Below, piece after piece: positions 24,291-33,693 of a DNA stretch of 64,000 nucleotides. Under the pieces are notes generated by a model, which was not told the DNA's origin, searched no databases, and was given only the letters and a program-made list of their open reading frames with translations. Numbering within the stretch: the first letter of the stretch is position 1; each line of letters opens with the position of its first letter. Location of the stretch: assembly GCF_003987565.1 (NCBI RefSeq), contig NZ_NGJY01000001.1:62001-126000 (forward strand), in the 5' to 3' direction. A program made the position numbers and the translations under genes. This stretch comes from Vagococcus fessus (GTDB lineage: Bacteria > Bacillota > Bacilli > Lactobacillales > Vagococcaceae).

Positions 24291-25403
24291 ATGGAAATTT
24301 CAAAATTTAAAACATCACTATTGTCTTTAGTCTTACCAGTTAAAAAGAAGCAGGTTTACTGTTGTTCTTTTTCAGGGAGATATTATAGTGATAGTCCTCG
24401 TAAAATATCAGAGTATATTCAAGAGCATTATCCAGAACATACTGTAGTTTGGGGCTATCATAATGGCTATCAAGATAATTTTCCAGATCATATAGAAAAA
24501 GTGAAGATAGGTTCTTTTAAGTGGGTTAAAGCAATGTTGACCTCTGGTTATTGGGTAAGTAACGCTCGATTACCTCTTGAGATGCATAAACCACATAAAA
24601 CAGTATATTTACAGACATGGCATGGAACACCATTGAAGAGACTAGCGAATGATATGGAAGTTGTAAATATTGTAAATATGGACCCAGAAACATACATATC
24701 TGAGTTTTTAGAAGAAACATCTCGTTGGGATTACTTGATTTCACCAAATAAATATTCAACACCAATTTTTGAAAGTTGTTTTGATTACAAAGCAGAGATA
24801 CTAGAGTACGGGTATCCTAGAAATGATGACTTGTTTTTAAGAAATACACCTGATGAAATAAATCGAATTAAAGAGGAACTTAACATTCCACAGAATAAAA
24901 AAGTGGTCTTGTATGCTCCTACATGGAGAGACACTAAAAATTTCAGACTTCCATTTAGTTTGTACCAAATGCGACAAACGTTAGGTGAGGACTATGTATT
25001 ATTGACAAGATTCCATTATTTGGTCAGAGATAGAGTTGCAACAGGTCACTATGAAGAATTTTGTTATGATGTTTCAGATTATCCTGAAACTAGTGATTTG
25101 TATTTAATTAGTGATGTTCTTATTACTGATTATTCTAGTACTATGTATGATTTTTCTCTATTGAAACGCCCTATTATTCTATTTATGGACGATTTAGAGC
25201 TTTACAAAAATGATTTACGAGGTTTTTATTATGACATAGAGGCAAAACCTTTAGGGCAAGTTGTAAAAGAGCAAGAAAAATTGGGTGATGCCATTTTGAA
25301 TAGTGAAAAGTTATTGCCTAATTTTCTCCCTAATTATGAAGAATTTACTTCGAAATATAACGGAGATAGTTCTAAACATATTGTTGAAAAAGTATTTAAA
25401 TAA
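24291..25403 (+). CDS. CDP-glycerol:polyglycerophosphate glycerophosphotransferase (TagB/TagF-like)
   Basis: A 370-residue single-domain Glyphos_transf protein. Motifs in order: SNARLPL, LQTWHGTPLKRLA with the catalytic-type His, APTWRDTKNF, LLTRFHY, and TDYSSTMYDFSLLKRPIILF, where the nucleotide end of CDP-glycerol binds. It begins on the base after the stop of the fused glycosyltransferase gene and ends before a terminator. It lacks the usual N-terminal priming features, so primase (TagB) and polymerase (TagF) roles cannot be separated by sequence. Together with the previous gene it points to a glycerol-phosphate-containing wall or capsule polymer. Confidence 0.88.
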   Translation: MEISKFKTSLLSLVLPVKKKQVYCCSFSGRYYSDSPRKISEYIQEHYPEHTVVWGYHNGYQDNFPDHIEKVKIGSFKWVKAMLTSGYWVSNARLPLEMHKPHKTVYLQTWHGTPLKRLANDMEVVNIVNMDPETYISEFLEETSRWDYLISPNKYSTPIFESCFDYKAEILEYGYPRNDDLFLRNTPDEINRIKEELNIPQNKKVVLYAPTWRDTKNFRLPFSLYQMRQTLGEDYVLLTRFHYLVRDRVATGHYEEFCYDVSDYPETSDLYLISDVLITDYSSTMYDFSLLKRPIILFMDDLELYKNDLRGFYYDIEAKPLGQVVKEQEKLGDAILNSEKLLPNFLPNYEEFTSKYNGDSSKHIVEKVFK

Positions 25404-25476
25404 AGAAAGGACTATGATAGATGGCAATATAATTTGGCTCTTTGTTAATAAGGACTGATGAGTTAAATTAATAATG

Positions 25477-25517
25477 AACTATGAGAGAAAGCTTATCCTT
25501 TCTTTCATAGTTTTTTG
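25477..25517 (+). terminator. Terminator after glycerophosphotransferase genes
   Basis: Stem AACTATGAGAGAAAG / CTTTCTTTCATAGTT with a six-base loop and a T run. Confidence 0.88.
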
Positions 25518-25629
25518 TTTTGCTATTTTTATTAGTTGATTCATCATAAATAGTGTTAACTTCATATTCTCAAATGATTTAAATACATATGATACGCGCT
25601 TTAAAGTTTTTAGATGTGTATTTTCATCT

Positions 25630-25999
25630 TCCCATTTAAATAGGGGGGAATCATCGAATCTCTAATGCCTACTTCATACATTAAGTGGTCTTGAAGCTTC
25701 TTACGAATCTCAGAATTTAATGTTTGTGTTAATTTTGTTAAGGGTCGAAAAATAGACGGTGCTCCTTTATTCTAAAAGCGTCCATGATATCTTGAACGTA
25801 ATGATAGACATTCTTTAAAGGTGCAGAATAACCCAGTAGACGATCAATCATCATGGCTTCCGTTTGGTAAGGATAGTTTAGTATTCTGAGTGGTTTATTT
25901 CTAATCTATTTTCCGTTAAATATTGCCAGATAGACGTTTGATGCCTTACGCCAGTATTTTTTACGCTATTCTTTAACCAGTTGTTTATCGGTAAAAAAA
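25630..25999 (-). pseudogene. ISL3-family transposase fragment (minus strand)
   Basis: Read on the minus strand, pieces such as RKKYWRKASNVYL, LNYPYQTEAMMIDRLLGYS, APLKNVYHYVQDIMDAF and LNSEIRKKLQDHL follow the C-terminal half of ISL3-type (DDE_Tnp_ISL3) transposases. In-frame stops and a missing end after PYLNGKM show it is dead. It abuts a second fragment on the opposite strand near 26000, so two insertions or an inversion shaped this gap. No intact terminal repeats found. Confidence 0.6.
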
Positions 26000-26001
26000 T
26001 T

Positions 26002-26492
26002 TGGTGTTGATATGAATGCAGCTTCTTTCATGATGGCTTGCGAGTTTTTTTCCTAATGCTAATGCTAAAGTTATCATCGATCGCTTTTATTTGATTCAAT
26101 TAATTGCACGCACTCTTAATCAAACGTGAATTAAAATTATGACTCAATTTAAGACCTCAAAATATGAGGATCAAAAAAAGTCTAGAAAACTCAAACGCTA
26201 TTGGCGGTTATTTTTAAAAGATTCTAATACGCTTGATTTTAAGACTGTGTACTTAAGTCGAAATCTTTGTTTTCGTCTTATATGGTGATTTCTTTATAAA
26301 GACTTTCAAGTTACTTGTCACGCATCCAACATGCTTTTGATTATCTGGCTTATAACTATGGTCCTCTTGAAGGCAGCGTTAATAAAATAAAGGTTATCAA
26401 GCGAATTGCTTGCGGTTATCGCAATTTTTTTAATTTAGAATATCGTATTATGATTAATTTTAACGTCATACAAAGAGGCAGTTTTACCTAAT
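26002..26492 (+). pseudogene. ISL3-family transposase fragment (plus strand)
   Basis: Pieces in all three forward frames follow an ISL3 transposase: GVDMNAASF (first catalytic Asp region), KVIIDRFYLIQLIARTL, KSRKLKRYWRLFLKDSNTLD, and the C-terminal NKIKVIKRIACGYRNFFNL. At least two frameshifts, in-frame stops and an internal deletion between the middle and the C-terminal piece are needed to explain it. It is non-functional. A perfect hairpin GCAGTTTTACC / GGTAAAACTGC follows at 26478-26505 and may be an IS end or old terminator. Confidence 0.65.
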
Positions 26493-26561
26493 ATGGTAAA
26501 ACTGCTTAATTATTAACTATATAGATAAGATCTTAGCTATTCACAGCATTTGACATAGAGT

Positions 26562-26582
26562 ATAAAAGACACGGTCTTTTAT
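26562..26582. other. Isolated perfect hairpin between IS debris and csbD-like gene
   Basis: ATAAAAGAC-ACG-GTCTTTTAT, nine base pairs with a three-base loop, no adjoining gene end. Probably the terminator of a gene lost with the IS events. Confidence 0.4.
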
Positions 26583-26667
26583 AGCTGTTTTATTTAAAAA
26601 TCTTTTCTCTTTTCAAATAACACGTATTATGACATAATAGACATATACTTAAGAAGGAGGTAATATC

Positions 26668-26868
26668 ATGGTGAATAAAGATGAATTATTAGGAAAAGCT
26701 AAAGAAGGAGTCGGTAAAGTAACTGATGATGGTTCTAAGGAATTAGAAGGTAAACTCCAAGAAGGATTAGGAAAATTGAAAGAAAAAGGCGAGGAATTAG
26801 TTGACGATATTTCTCATAAAGTAAATGATACAATCGATCACGTAAAGCATTCAGACAAAAAAGAGTAA
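26668..26868 (+). CDS. CsbD-family stress protein
   Basis: A 66-residue hydrophilic, Lys/Glu-rich protein. The repeated GKAKEGVGKVTDDGSKELEGK and GKLQEGLGKLKEKGEELVDD follow the CsbD-like pattern of helical, unstructured-prone stress proteins. The molecular role is not known; homologues are abundant general-stress proteins. RBS AAGGAGG stands 7 bases before the ATG. TGACATAAT at 26630-26638 could be an extended -10 promoter box. A strong terminator follows, so it is a single gene. Confidence 0.85.
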   Translation: MVNKDELLGKAKEGVGKVTDDGSKELEGKLQEGLGKLKEKGEELVDDISHKVNDTIDHVKHSDKKE

Positions 26869-26885
26869 TTTAAAATAAAACACAA

Positions 26886-26923
26886 AAAGACCTGTTAACT
26901 TTTATTGTTAGCAGGCTTTTTTT
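26886..26923 (+). terminator. Terminator after csbD-like gene
   Basis: Stem CCTGTTAAC / GTTAGCAGG (one G-T pair) with T run. Confidence 0.82.
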
Positions 26924-27160
26924 GTATTTAAACAAAAATTTAATATAGAAATAAAAAAATATATATAATTGGTTTTTATGCATTAAACTTAATTTTTATG
27001 AAAAAGTATTCACGTTCGTTCATAAAAGGTGTATAATTACAAATATTCCTTGTTTTTTGGAATAATTTAGAAAAATAAGGAAGCTAATCAGCGAAAAAAA
27101 TAATTTAAAAGACAAAGTTAAGGTATGCTTTAAGATATAAAAGAAGAGTAGGAGAATAGT

Positions 27161-27772
27161 ATGGCTCAGTTGGAGATGAGAAATCTTACTAAAAAAGTAG
27201 GATTTAGTTATTATTTTATAAATATAAATTTAAAGATTCCTGAAAAAAAAATTTTAGGCTTTTTAGGGAAAAATAATGCTGGAAAAACTGTCTTATGTCA
27301 TATGTTGGCAGGTTTAGATATAGAGTATGAGGGTGAAATTATAAGGGAGTGTGCTACATCAGTTGGGTTGGTTGATGGGAAAGAAGAATTGAGCTCTTCA
27401 GAAACAATTCAATCTTATTTTGAGTCTATTATAGAGTTAGATAAAGAGGAAAACACAAGGGACTTGTTTCAAGTATTGGAAGAAGTGGGGCTTGATGGTA
27501 ACAGTTTAATACCGCTCTGCGATTATTCAGATATGAATAAGAAAAAAGTTTTGATTGCTAAAGCAATTTTATTTAATAGAGAATTGGTGATATTTGATGA
27601 ACCTTTTTACGGTTTAGATACGTTTTCGAAAATTGAAATAAAGAGCCTTATAATAAAAATGATGCAAAATCACTATACAATGGCTGTGACAAGCCCTCAT
27701 GAGAAGGATTTGACGGAGATTTGTGATATTATATATCTAATTGAAGGTAGACAGATTCATCGTTTTGTTTAG
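27161..27772 (+). CDS. Divergent ABC transporter ATP-binding protein without partner
   Basis: A 203-residue ABC ATPase of the antibiotic/multidrug export type. Walker A is GKNNAGKTVL and Walker B LVIFDEPFYGLD. The signature region reads YSDMNKKKVLIAKAIL, with no LSGGQ, and the switch His is in TSPHEKDLTEI. It is shorter than the normal 220-300 residues and no permease gene is adjacent; the next gene encodes a P1 peptidase. It may serve a remote permease, act in a regulatory role, or be decaying. Base use is more AT-rich than in neighbours. The ATG has a GTAGGAG RBS. Confidence 0.75.
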   Translation: MAQLEMRNLTKKVGFSYYFININLKIPEKKILGFLGKNNAGKTVLCHMLAGLDIEYEGEIIRECATSVGLVDGKEELSSSETIQSYFESIIELDKEENTRDLFQVLEEVGLDGNSLIPLCDYSDMNKKKVLIAKAILFNRELVIFDEPFYGLDTFSKIEIKSLIIKMMQNHYTMAVTSPHEKDLTEICDIIYLIEGRQIHRFV

Positions 27773-27832
27773 AGAAACGATAGGAGTCGTGCTAAAGTTG
27801 ATGACATAATTCTTAACGTGGGAGTGATTTTA

Positions 27833-28975
27833 TTGGTGAAAAAACGATTTAGAGAAGAAGGTTTCAAATTAGATGGTGTACCGGGAATATATAATGCAAT
27901 TACAGACGTAAAAGGTGTTGAAGTTGGTTATAGCACTGTTTGGTTGGGAGAGCCTTCTGACTATAAAGGTGACTTCTCTGATTTTGCTAGGACAGGTGTG
28001 ACGACGATTTTACCTAGGGGTAAAAAAAGAAGTGCTGTTTATGCGGGTCGCTTTGATTTGAATGGGAATGGTGAAATGACCGGCTCTCATTGGATTGATG
28101 ATTCAGGATTTCTACACGGTCCTATTGGTATTACAAATACTCATAGTGTTGGAATCGTAAGAGATAGTATCGCAAAATGGATGGTCCAAAATAAGTTTTA
28201 TTACCCATTAATTATGAATGGCAAACCAGTTGAAAATTGTAGTTTCTTTTATCCCGTTGTAGGTGAGACGTGGGACGGAATGTTAAACGATACGAACGGT
28301 TTCCATGTAGAAGAAAAGCATGTTATGGAAGCTTTAAGAAATGCTAAATCTGGTACGCCTGCAGAAGGTAATGTTGGTGGGGGAACTGGGATGAAGTGTC
28401 ATGGGTTCAAAGGTGGATCTGGCACCTCTTCTCGTGTCTTACCACAAGAAGAGGGGGGCTATACAGTAGGAGCTTTTGTTCAAGCTAATCATGGTCCAAG
28501 AGATAAATTTAAATTGTATGGTCTGCCAATTGGAAAATTAATTGAAGGCCATCAAGCAGTCTTGAATACAGATGCACCAAAACCTGGGTCTGGCTCTATT
28601 ATTGTAGTATTAGCAACAGATGCTCCCCTTTCTCCAACACAGCTTACTAAACTATGCAAAAGAGTTCCAATAGGCTTAGGAGAATTAGGTGCGGGGTGTG
28701 AAAATGGTTCTGGTGATATTTTCTTAGCGTTCTCTACTGCCAATGAAAAAGCATATACCCCATCTACAAGTACAGCTGATGTATTAGGTGATGATTTGAT
28801 TGATCCATTGTATAATGCGGTTGTTCAATCGGTGGAAGAAGCGATTTTAAATGCGTTGTTTGCAGCTGAGGATTTAGTAGGTCGTAATGGTAATACTTAT
28901 TATGCTTTGCCGCACGATGAACTGAAGACAATTGTTAAAGAGTATCGTCCAGATTGTCTAGTCGAATCAGAGTAG
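27833..28975 (+). CDS. P1-family (DmpA/S58) self-cleaving aminopeptidase-like protein
   Basis: About 380 residues of the DmpA/BapA family, N-terminal nucleophile hydrolases that cut themselves in two before a Ser to gain activity. Seen: GVPGIYNAITDVKGVEVGYST, GPIGITNTHSVGIVRD, the glycine-rich VGGGTGMKCHGFKGGSGTSSR where processing occurs, and LGELGAGCENGSGD near the end. Substrates of the family include D- and beta-amino acid peptides; the cellular one is unknown. Start choice is uncertain: GGGAG at 27820-27824 fits TTG 27833 (8 bases) or GTG 27836; GTG 27818 lies before it. Single gene. Confidence 0.85.
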   Translation: MVKKRFREEGFKLDGVPGIYNAITDVKGVEVGYSTVWLGEPSDYKGDFSDFARTGVTTILPRGKKRSAVYAGRFDLNGNGEMTGSHWIDDSGFLHGPIGITNTHSVGIVRDSIAKWMVQNKFYYPLIMNGKPVENCSFFYPVVGETWDGMLNDTNGFHVEEKHVMEALRNAKSGTPAEGNVGGGTGMKCHGFKGGSGTSSRVLPQEEGGYTVGAFVQANHGPRDKFKLYGLPIGKLIEGHQAVLNTDAPKPGSGSIIVVLATDAPLSPTQLTKLCKRVPIGLGELGAGCENGSGDIFLAFSTANEKAYTPSTSTADVLGDDLIDPLYNAVVQSVEEAILNALFAAEDLVGRNGNTYYALPHDELKTIVKEYRPDCLVESE

Positions 28976-29125
28976 AGCATCGGATAATAGAGCTGTTTTC
29001 TAAATAATTTTTATTTTTAGATGTTATTTTTCAAAATATTAAAGTTAATAATAACTAGTTTTATATAAAAAAGTGTGATAAAATCATAAAAGAGTAATAT
29101 GGACAGAATAGGGAGGTTTCAACAC

Positions 29126-29362
29126 GTGAGTAATTTTCTATTAGGCGTTATGATCGCCGTTTCAATTTTAATCATCATTGCCGTAATGATGCAACCAAGT
29201 AAGCAAAATAGTGCAGCAAGTGCTTTTACTGGTGGCGCAGACCAATTATTTGGGAAACAAAAAGCGCGTGGGTTTGAAGCAGTTATGCAAAAAGCAACAG
29301 CTGTATTAGGTGTTGTTTGGGTTTTACTAGCTTTAGTATTAGCCTACTTATCATCTAAGTAA
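29126..29362 (+). CDS. secG: Preprotein translocase subunit SecG
   Basis: A 78-residue protein with two transmembrane helices (FLLGVMIAVSILIIIAVMMQ and VLGVVWVLLALVLAYL) and the conserved loop SAASAFTGGADQLFGKQKARGFEA. It is the accessory SecYEG channel subunit. The GTG start at 29126 stands 9 bases after GGGAGG; an upstream ATG at 29099 would put nine residues before it. It heads the common Firmicutes group secG-est-rnr-smpB, although a terminator-like hairpin sits right after it. Confidence 0.92.
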   Translation: MSNFLLGVMIAVSILIIIAVMMQPSKQNSAASAFTGGADQLFGKQKARGFEAVMQKATAVLGVVWVLLALVLAYLSSK

Positions 29363-29369
29363 AAAAACG

Positions 29370-29402
29370 AAGGCCTCCTGTTTTGAACAGGGGGCTTTTT
29401 TA
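29370..29402 (+). terminator. Terminator-like hairpin after secG
   Basis: GCCTCCTGTT / AACAGGGGGC with a short TTG loop and a T run. It may lower expression of the esterase, rnr and smpB genes downstream. Confidence 0.82.
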
Positions 29403-29458
29403 GGTACAATGGTAGTATAAGAATGACTAATAGATAATATGAGCGGAGTGAAGAATAA

Positions 29459-30226
29459 GTGACTATTAAACAAACATTACCCAAAACTGTATTTTTCAGA
29501 GGGGGGAAACGTGCGGTTATTTTAATGCATGCTTATACGGGTACACCAAATGATGTTAGATCATTAGGACGATATCTAAATAATCAAGGCTACACGGTGT
29601 TGATGCCTTTATTTGAAGGACATGGTACAACTCGTCCAGAAGATATATTAGAAGCGGGTCCAGGTATCTGGAAAAGACAACTTAACGATTATTTGCAAGA
29701 ATTCCAAGCTAATGGTTACAATGAGGTTGCTGTTTTTGGTTTATCGCTTGGTGGATTATTTGCCATGAGTGCGGTAACTGATAGTACGGAACAGATAATT
29801 GGAGGAGGCGAATTTTGCTCGCCGATTACCCCAGAGAATGAAACTAACATTTTCCCAACATTTTTATACTATGCTAAGACGGTTATGAAAAAAGCAGGAT
29901 GTGGAGAAGCAGAAATTAATCGCCGTCTAATGGATATAGAAAAGCTATTACCTAAACAGCTTGGTGAGATAAAAGAATTTAGTTCTAAAGTCTTCAATCA
30001 GCTACCCTATGTAACGCAACCAACATTACTCGTCCAAGCAGCAAAAGATAAAATGATTAATCCGAATGATGTGTATGAGGTTGAAAAACAACTTAAGGCC
30101 TCTCCTTCTGTTGTGAAGTGGTACCCAGAAAGTGGGCATGTTATTACTGTAGGACCCGAAAAAAAACAATTACAAGAAGATGTCCTATCATTCATAAATA
30201 ATTTAAATTGGTGCCAACCTAATTAG
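29459..30226 (+). CDS. Alpha/beta hydrolase (carboxylesterase/monoglyceride lipase type)
   Basis: A 255-residue alpha/beta hydrolase. Oxyanion region MHAYTGTPND, nucleophile elbow GLSLGG, acid residue in AAKDKMINPND, and catalytic His in ESGHVIT make a full triad. It matches the Est carboxylesterase found between secG and rnr in many Firmicutes. The natural substrate is unknown, probably short-chain or monoacyl esters. The start is GTG at 29459 behind CGGAG. The rnr gene follows after 35 bases. Confidence 0.88.
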   Translation: MTIKQTLPKTVFFRGGKRAVILMHAYTGTPNDVRSLGRYLNNQGYTVLMPLFEGHGTTRPEDILEAGPGIWKRQLNDYLQEFQANGYNEVAVFGLSLGGLFAMSAVTDSTEQIIGGGEFCSPITPENETNIFPTFLYYAKTVMKKAGCGEAEINRRLMDIEKLLPKQLGEIKEFSSKVFNQLPYVTQPTLLVQAAKDKMINPNDVYEVEKQLKASPSVVKWYPESGHVITVGPEKKQLQEDVLSFINNLNWCQPN

Positions 30227-30261
30227 AATAGGTTGTTGAAGAAGCACCCCAAGGAGAACAC

Positions 30262-32700
30262 ATGAAAGAAACAATAAAAGATAAGATACTTGCAGCTATA
30301 AAAGCAAGTGATAAAAAAAGTTTTTCGATGGAAGAACTAGCAGAACTTTTAGGTTTTGCAAAAGGAGAAGACTTTAAAGTCCTTGTCCAAACCGTTGCTA
30401 CTATGGAACGTGAAAAAACGATTATGTTTACCAAAAAAGGTAAAATTAAATTACCGCCTAAAGAAGTATTAGTAGAAGGTTTATTCAGAGCGAATGAACG
30501 TGGTTTCGGTTTTGTATCAATTGAAGGTGAAGAAAGTGATGTCTACATTTCAAAAGACCATACTGGTTTTGCGTTAAATGGGGATACAGTTAAAATCGAC
30601 ATCCTGCAACCTGCTAATCATATTGAAGATAAAACAGCAGAAGGTAAAATTGTTGAGATTGTAGAACGTGCTTTAACACAAGTGGTCGGAGAGTTTATTC
30701 CGTTTACCGAGGAAAAATCACAAGAAACAGATTTATATGGATATGTTAAACCGCAAGATAAAAAAATGTCTAACTATAAAATCTTCATCCCAGCAGAAGG
30801 TATTAAACCTGTTGAAGGAACGATTGTAGTTGTTGAAGTAACACATTATCCTGAACCAGAATTTCCAACAGCGTTAGAAGGATTAGTTAAACAAACAGTA
30901 GGGCATAAAAATGACCCTGGGATGGATATTTTAAGCATTGTGATGCAACATGGTATTCCAACAAAATTCCCGGATGACGTATTAACCCATGCTGATAGCG
31001 TTCCTGATACTATTTCTGAAGAAGATATAAAAAAACGTCGTGATTGTCGAGAGCAAGTTCTCGTTACGATTGACGGGGCAGATGCAAAAGATTTAGATGA
31101 TGCCGTTACAGTACGTCGTTTACAAAACGGCAACTACTTTTTAGGTGTCCATATTGCAGATGTTTCTCATTATGTTACTGAAGGTAGCCCTATGGACATT
31201 GAAGCTTACGAACGTGCTACAAGTGTATACTTGACCGACCGTGTGATTCCGATGATTCCTCATCGTTTATCAAATGGTATTTGTTCACTTAATCCTAAAG
31301 TCCCAAGACTTGCAATGAGTTGTGAGATGGAGATTGATGAAACAGGGCATGTTGTAAGTTACGATATCTTTGAAAGTGTTATTCAAACAGCTGAGCGGAT
31401 GACGTATACAGCTGTTAATGAAATTTTAGAAGAAGAAAAGCCTGAAACAATTAATCAATATAAAGAGCTAGTTCCTATGTTTAAGGAAATGGGAGAGTTA
31501 CATAAAATTCTTGAAGGAATGAGAACTGAGCGTGGTGCGATTTCATTTGAGGATAAAGAAGCTAAAATTTTAGTTGATGAAATCGGAAATCCGGTTGAAA
31601 TCCAGCTAAGAGATCGCGGATTAGGCGAACGTTTAATTGAGTCATTTATGTTAATGGCTAATGAAACAGTGGCTAAACATTTTAATTCTCAAAAATTACC
31701 ATTCATTTACCGTATTCATGAGCAACCCAAAGAAGATAAAATGCAACGTTTCTTCGAATTTGCTACAAATTTTGGTATTATGGTTAAAGGAACAAAAGAA
31801 GATATTTCACCGAAAGAATTACAGAGTGCTTTAAATCAGGTGAAAGATAAGCCAGAAGAAGCTGTTATTAATAAAATGTTACTAAGAAGTATGCAACAAG
31901 CTAAATATAGTGAAGACCCAGTGGGGCATTATGGCTTAGCTGCTGATGATTACACTCACTTTACATCACCAATTCGCCGTTATCCTGATTTGATTGTTCA
32001 CCGTTTGATTAAGTCGTATCAAACAAAACCAATCTCTGATGAAACAAAAGAGAAGTGGCAAGAACATTTACCAGATATTGCCTTACATAGCTCGCAAATG
32101 GAGCGCCGTGCAGTAGATGCTGAACGCGATACCGATTCACTTAAGAAAGCAGAATACATGGTGGATAAAGTAGGTCAAGAATTCGAAGGTGTCATTGGTT
32201 CAATTACTAAGTTCGGTATGTTCATTGAGTTGGCTAATACAGTGGAAGGTTTAATTCACATTAGTAAGTTACCAGAGTACTTCCAATTTGTAGAAAGTCA
32301 TTTAGCGCTTGTAGGAGAACGTTCTAGAACAACTTACCGTATTGGTCAAAAAGTGGTCATCAAAGTAACCAAAGCTGACCCTGTCACACGAGAAATCGAT
32401 TTTGAATTGATATCAGCTGAAGAGTTAGCTGAAAAAGATAAAGTCGATATACAGAAACGCGAGAGACGTGGCGGAGGTCGTGAGCGTGGTGGACGAGAAC
32501 GTGATAGACAATCTAGAGGTAAAGGTAAACCATCAGGTCGTAAGCAAGGTCGAGATACGAAACAATTAAAGGTTAAATTAAATAGCAAACCAAAAGCACA
32601 CACTGATAGAGATGAAAAATATAGTAAATCTAAGAAGAAAAAAAGTAAAAAACCTTTTTATAAAGAGGTAGCAAAGAAAAAAGGTAAAAAGAAAAAGTAG
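30262..32700 (+). CDS. rnr: Ribonuclease R
   Basis: An 812-residue 3'-5' exoribonuclease with the full domain row: winged-helix N-terminus, cold-shock domains (from about 70, EGLFRANERGFGFVSIEG), the RNB catalytic domain from about 255 (DGADAKDLDDAV with the metal-binding Asp cluster, SPIRRYPDLIVHR), an S1 domain near 630-720, and a long Lys/Arg-rich tail. It degrades structured RNA and, with SmpB-tmRNA encoded next in line, defective mRNA on stalled ribosomes. RBS AAGGAG precedes the ATG. Confidence 0.96.
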   Translation: MKETIKDKILAAIKASDKKSFSMEELAELLGFAKGEDFKVLVQTVATMEREKTIMFTKKGKIKLPPKEVLVEGLFRANERGFGFVSIEGEESDVYISKDHTGFALNGDTVKIDILQPANHIEDKTAEGKIVEIVERALTQVVGEFIPFTEEKSQETDLYGYVKPQDKKMSNYKIFIPAEGIKPVEGTIVVVEVTHYPEPEFPTALEGLVKQTVGHKNDPGMDILSIVMQHGIPTKFPDDVLTHADSVPDTISEEDIKKRRDCREQVLVTIDGADAKDLDDAVTVRRLQNGNYFLGVHIADVSHYVTEGSPMDIEAYERATSVYLTDRVIPMIPHRLSNGICSLNPKVPRLAMSCEMEIDETGHVVSYDIFESVIQTAERMTYTAVNEILEEEKPETINQYKELVPMFKEMGELHKILEGMRTERGAISFEDKEAKILVDEIGNPVEIQLRDRGLGERLIESFMLMANETVAKHFNSQKLPFIYRIHEQPKEDKMQRFFEFATNFGIMVKGTKEDISPKELQSALNQVKDKPEEAVINKMLLRSMQQAKYSEDPVGHYGLAADDYTHFTSPIRRYPDLIVHRLIKSYQTKPISDETKEKWQEHLPDIALHSSQMERRAVDAERDTDSLKKAEYMVDKVGQEFEGVIGSITKFGMFIELANTVEGLIHISKLPEYFQFVESHLALVGERSRTTYRIGQKVVIKVTKADPVTREIDFELISAEELAEKDKVDIQKRERRGGGRERGGRERDRQSRGKGKPSGRKQGRDTKQLKVKLNSKPKAHTDRDEKYSKSKKKKSKKPFYKEVAKKKGKKKK

Positions 32701-32721
32701 TTAAGAGTTGGGGGAATGAAA

Positions 32722-33180
32722 ATGCCTAAAGGTGAAGGAAAACTAATTGCTCAAAATAGAAAAGCGCGTCATGATTATACTGTTATTGATACAATTGAAG
32801 CAGGTATGGTGCTTCAAGGGACTGAAATTAAAGCGATTAGAAATGGTCGTATGAATTTAAAAGATGGATTTGCGAGAGTGAGAAATGGAGAAGTTTTCTT
32901 ACATAATGTCCATATCAGTCCCTATGAACAAGGGAATTTATTTAATCACGAACCATTGAGAACTAGAAAGCTACTGATGAAGAAAAAACAAATCGAGCGA
33001 TTGATTGGTGAAACTAAAAATGCGGGTATAACATTGGTACCTTTAAAAGTTTATATCAAAAATGGTTACGCCAAAGTATTGATTGGTGTATGTAAAGGTA
33101 AGAAAAGTTATGATAAACGTGAAGACTTAAAACGCCGTGACATTAATCGTGAGATTGAACGGACATTAAAGAATAGATAA
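32722..33180 (+). CDS. smpB: SsrA-binding protein SmpB
   Basis: A 152-residue tmRNA-binding protein: [19 protein letters not shown], then [18 protein letters not shown] and the C-terminal [16 protein letters not shown], which enters the ribosomal mRNA channel. I use ATG 32722 (7 bases after GGGGG) over 32716, which would stand too close to the RBS. It is in the same unit as rnr, 21 bases after it. The tmRNA gene itself is not seen in the window. A long terminator hairpin follows. Confidence 0.95.
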   Translation: MPKGEGKLIAQNRKARHDYTVIDTIEAGMVLQGTEIKAIRNGRMNLKDGFARVRNGEVFLHNVHISPYEQGNLFNHEPLRTRKLLMKKKQIERLIGETKNAGITLVPLKVYIKNGYAKVLIGVCKGKKSYDKREDLKRRDINREIERTLKNR

Positions 33181-33246
33181 AAGAGAAGAACTTTGTGAGG
33201 TATGTGAGCGTTTATACCAAATACCAAAGTTTTTCTCTTTTTTTTA
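33180..33246 (+). terminator. Long terminator hairpin after smpB
   Basis: AGAGAAGAACTTTG pairs with CAAAGTTTTTCTCT around an inner GGTAT / ATACC helix and is followed by eight T. Confidence 0.85.
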
Positions 33247-33693
33247 TAAAAATGGCATAAAAAAAACCTTGAAATATCAGTATTTGTGAGGTTTTACTGT
33301 TTTAGTTTAAAGTATAGAACTGTTAGTGGCGAAATAATTCACATAATCCTTTAAAATTAGTGAAAACTTTGATAGGATAGAGGATGTAATAGACTATTTT
33401 GAATGAGAGGAGAAAGAAGATTCGAAGAGTAATGATTGAGAGATTACCAAAAATTGAAAAAGCAAATGATTCAAAAGAAAGTAGAAAACAGTTGTTATTT
33501 TGCTAATTTTAAAAATTATCGTTTTTTATCAATTATTTTCATGAAAAACTTTGTATTTTGCAATCAATGGTGGTATTATAATTTGTGTTGAATAGCAATA
33601 AGTAATAGAGCTATAATTTTTTACTTATAACACATTGCTCAGTTATTATTTTTGTTATTTTAAATCTTCTCTTTGGAAAAGAGGTGAAGTAAA
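33247..33693 (+). promoter_or_regulatory. Untranslated region and promoter of the ATP synthase operon
   Basis: No gene is seen in these 447 AT-rich bases. A promoter with TTGTAT (33551-33556), a 17-base spacer and an extended -10 TGG-TATTAT (33571-33579) would give an mRNA leader of about 105 bases. A purine-rich AAAAGAGGTGAAG is the atpB RBS. Confidence 0.6.

Noticed and set aside
33181-33693. tmRNA (ssrA) gene after smpB
   Set aside because: No tRNA-Ala-like ends and no tag reading frame were seen; only a terminator and the atp promoter region.
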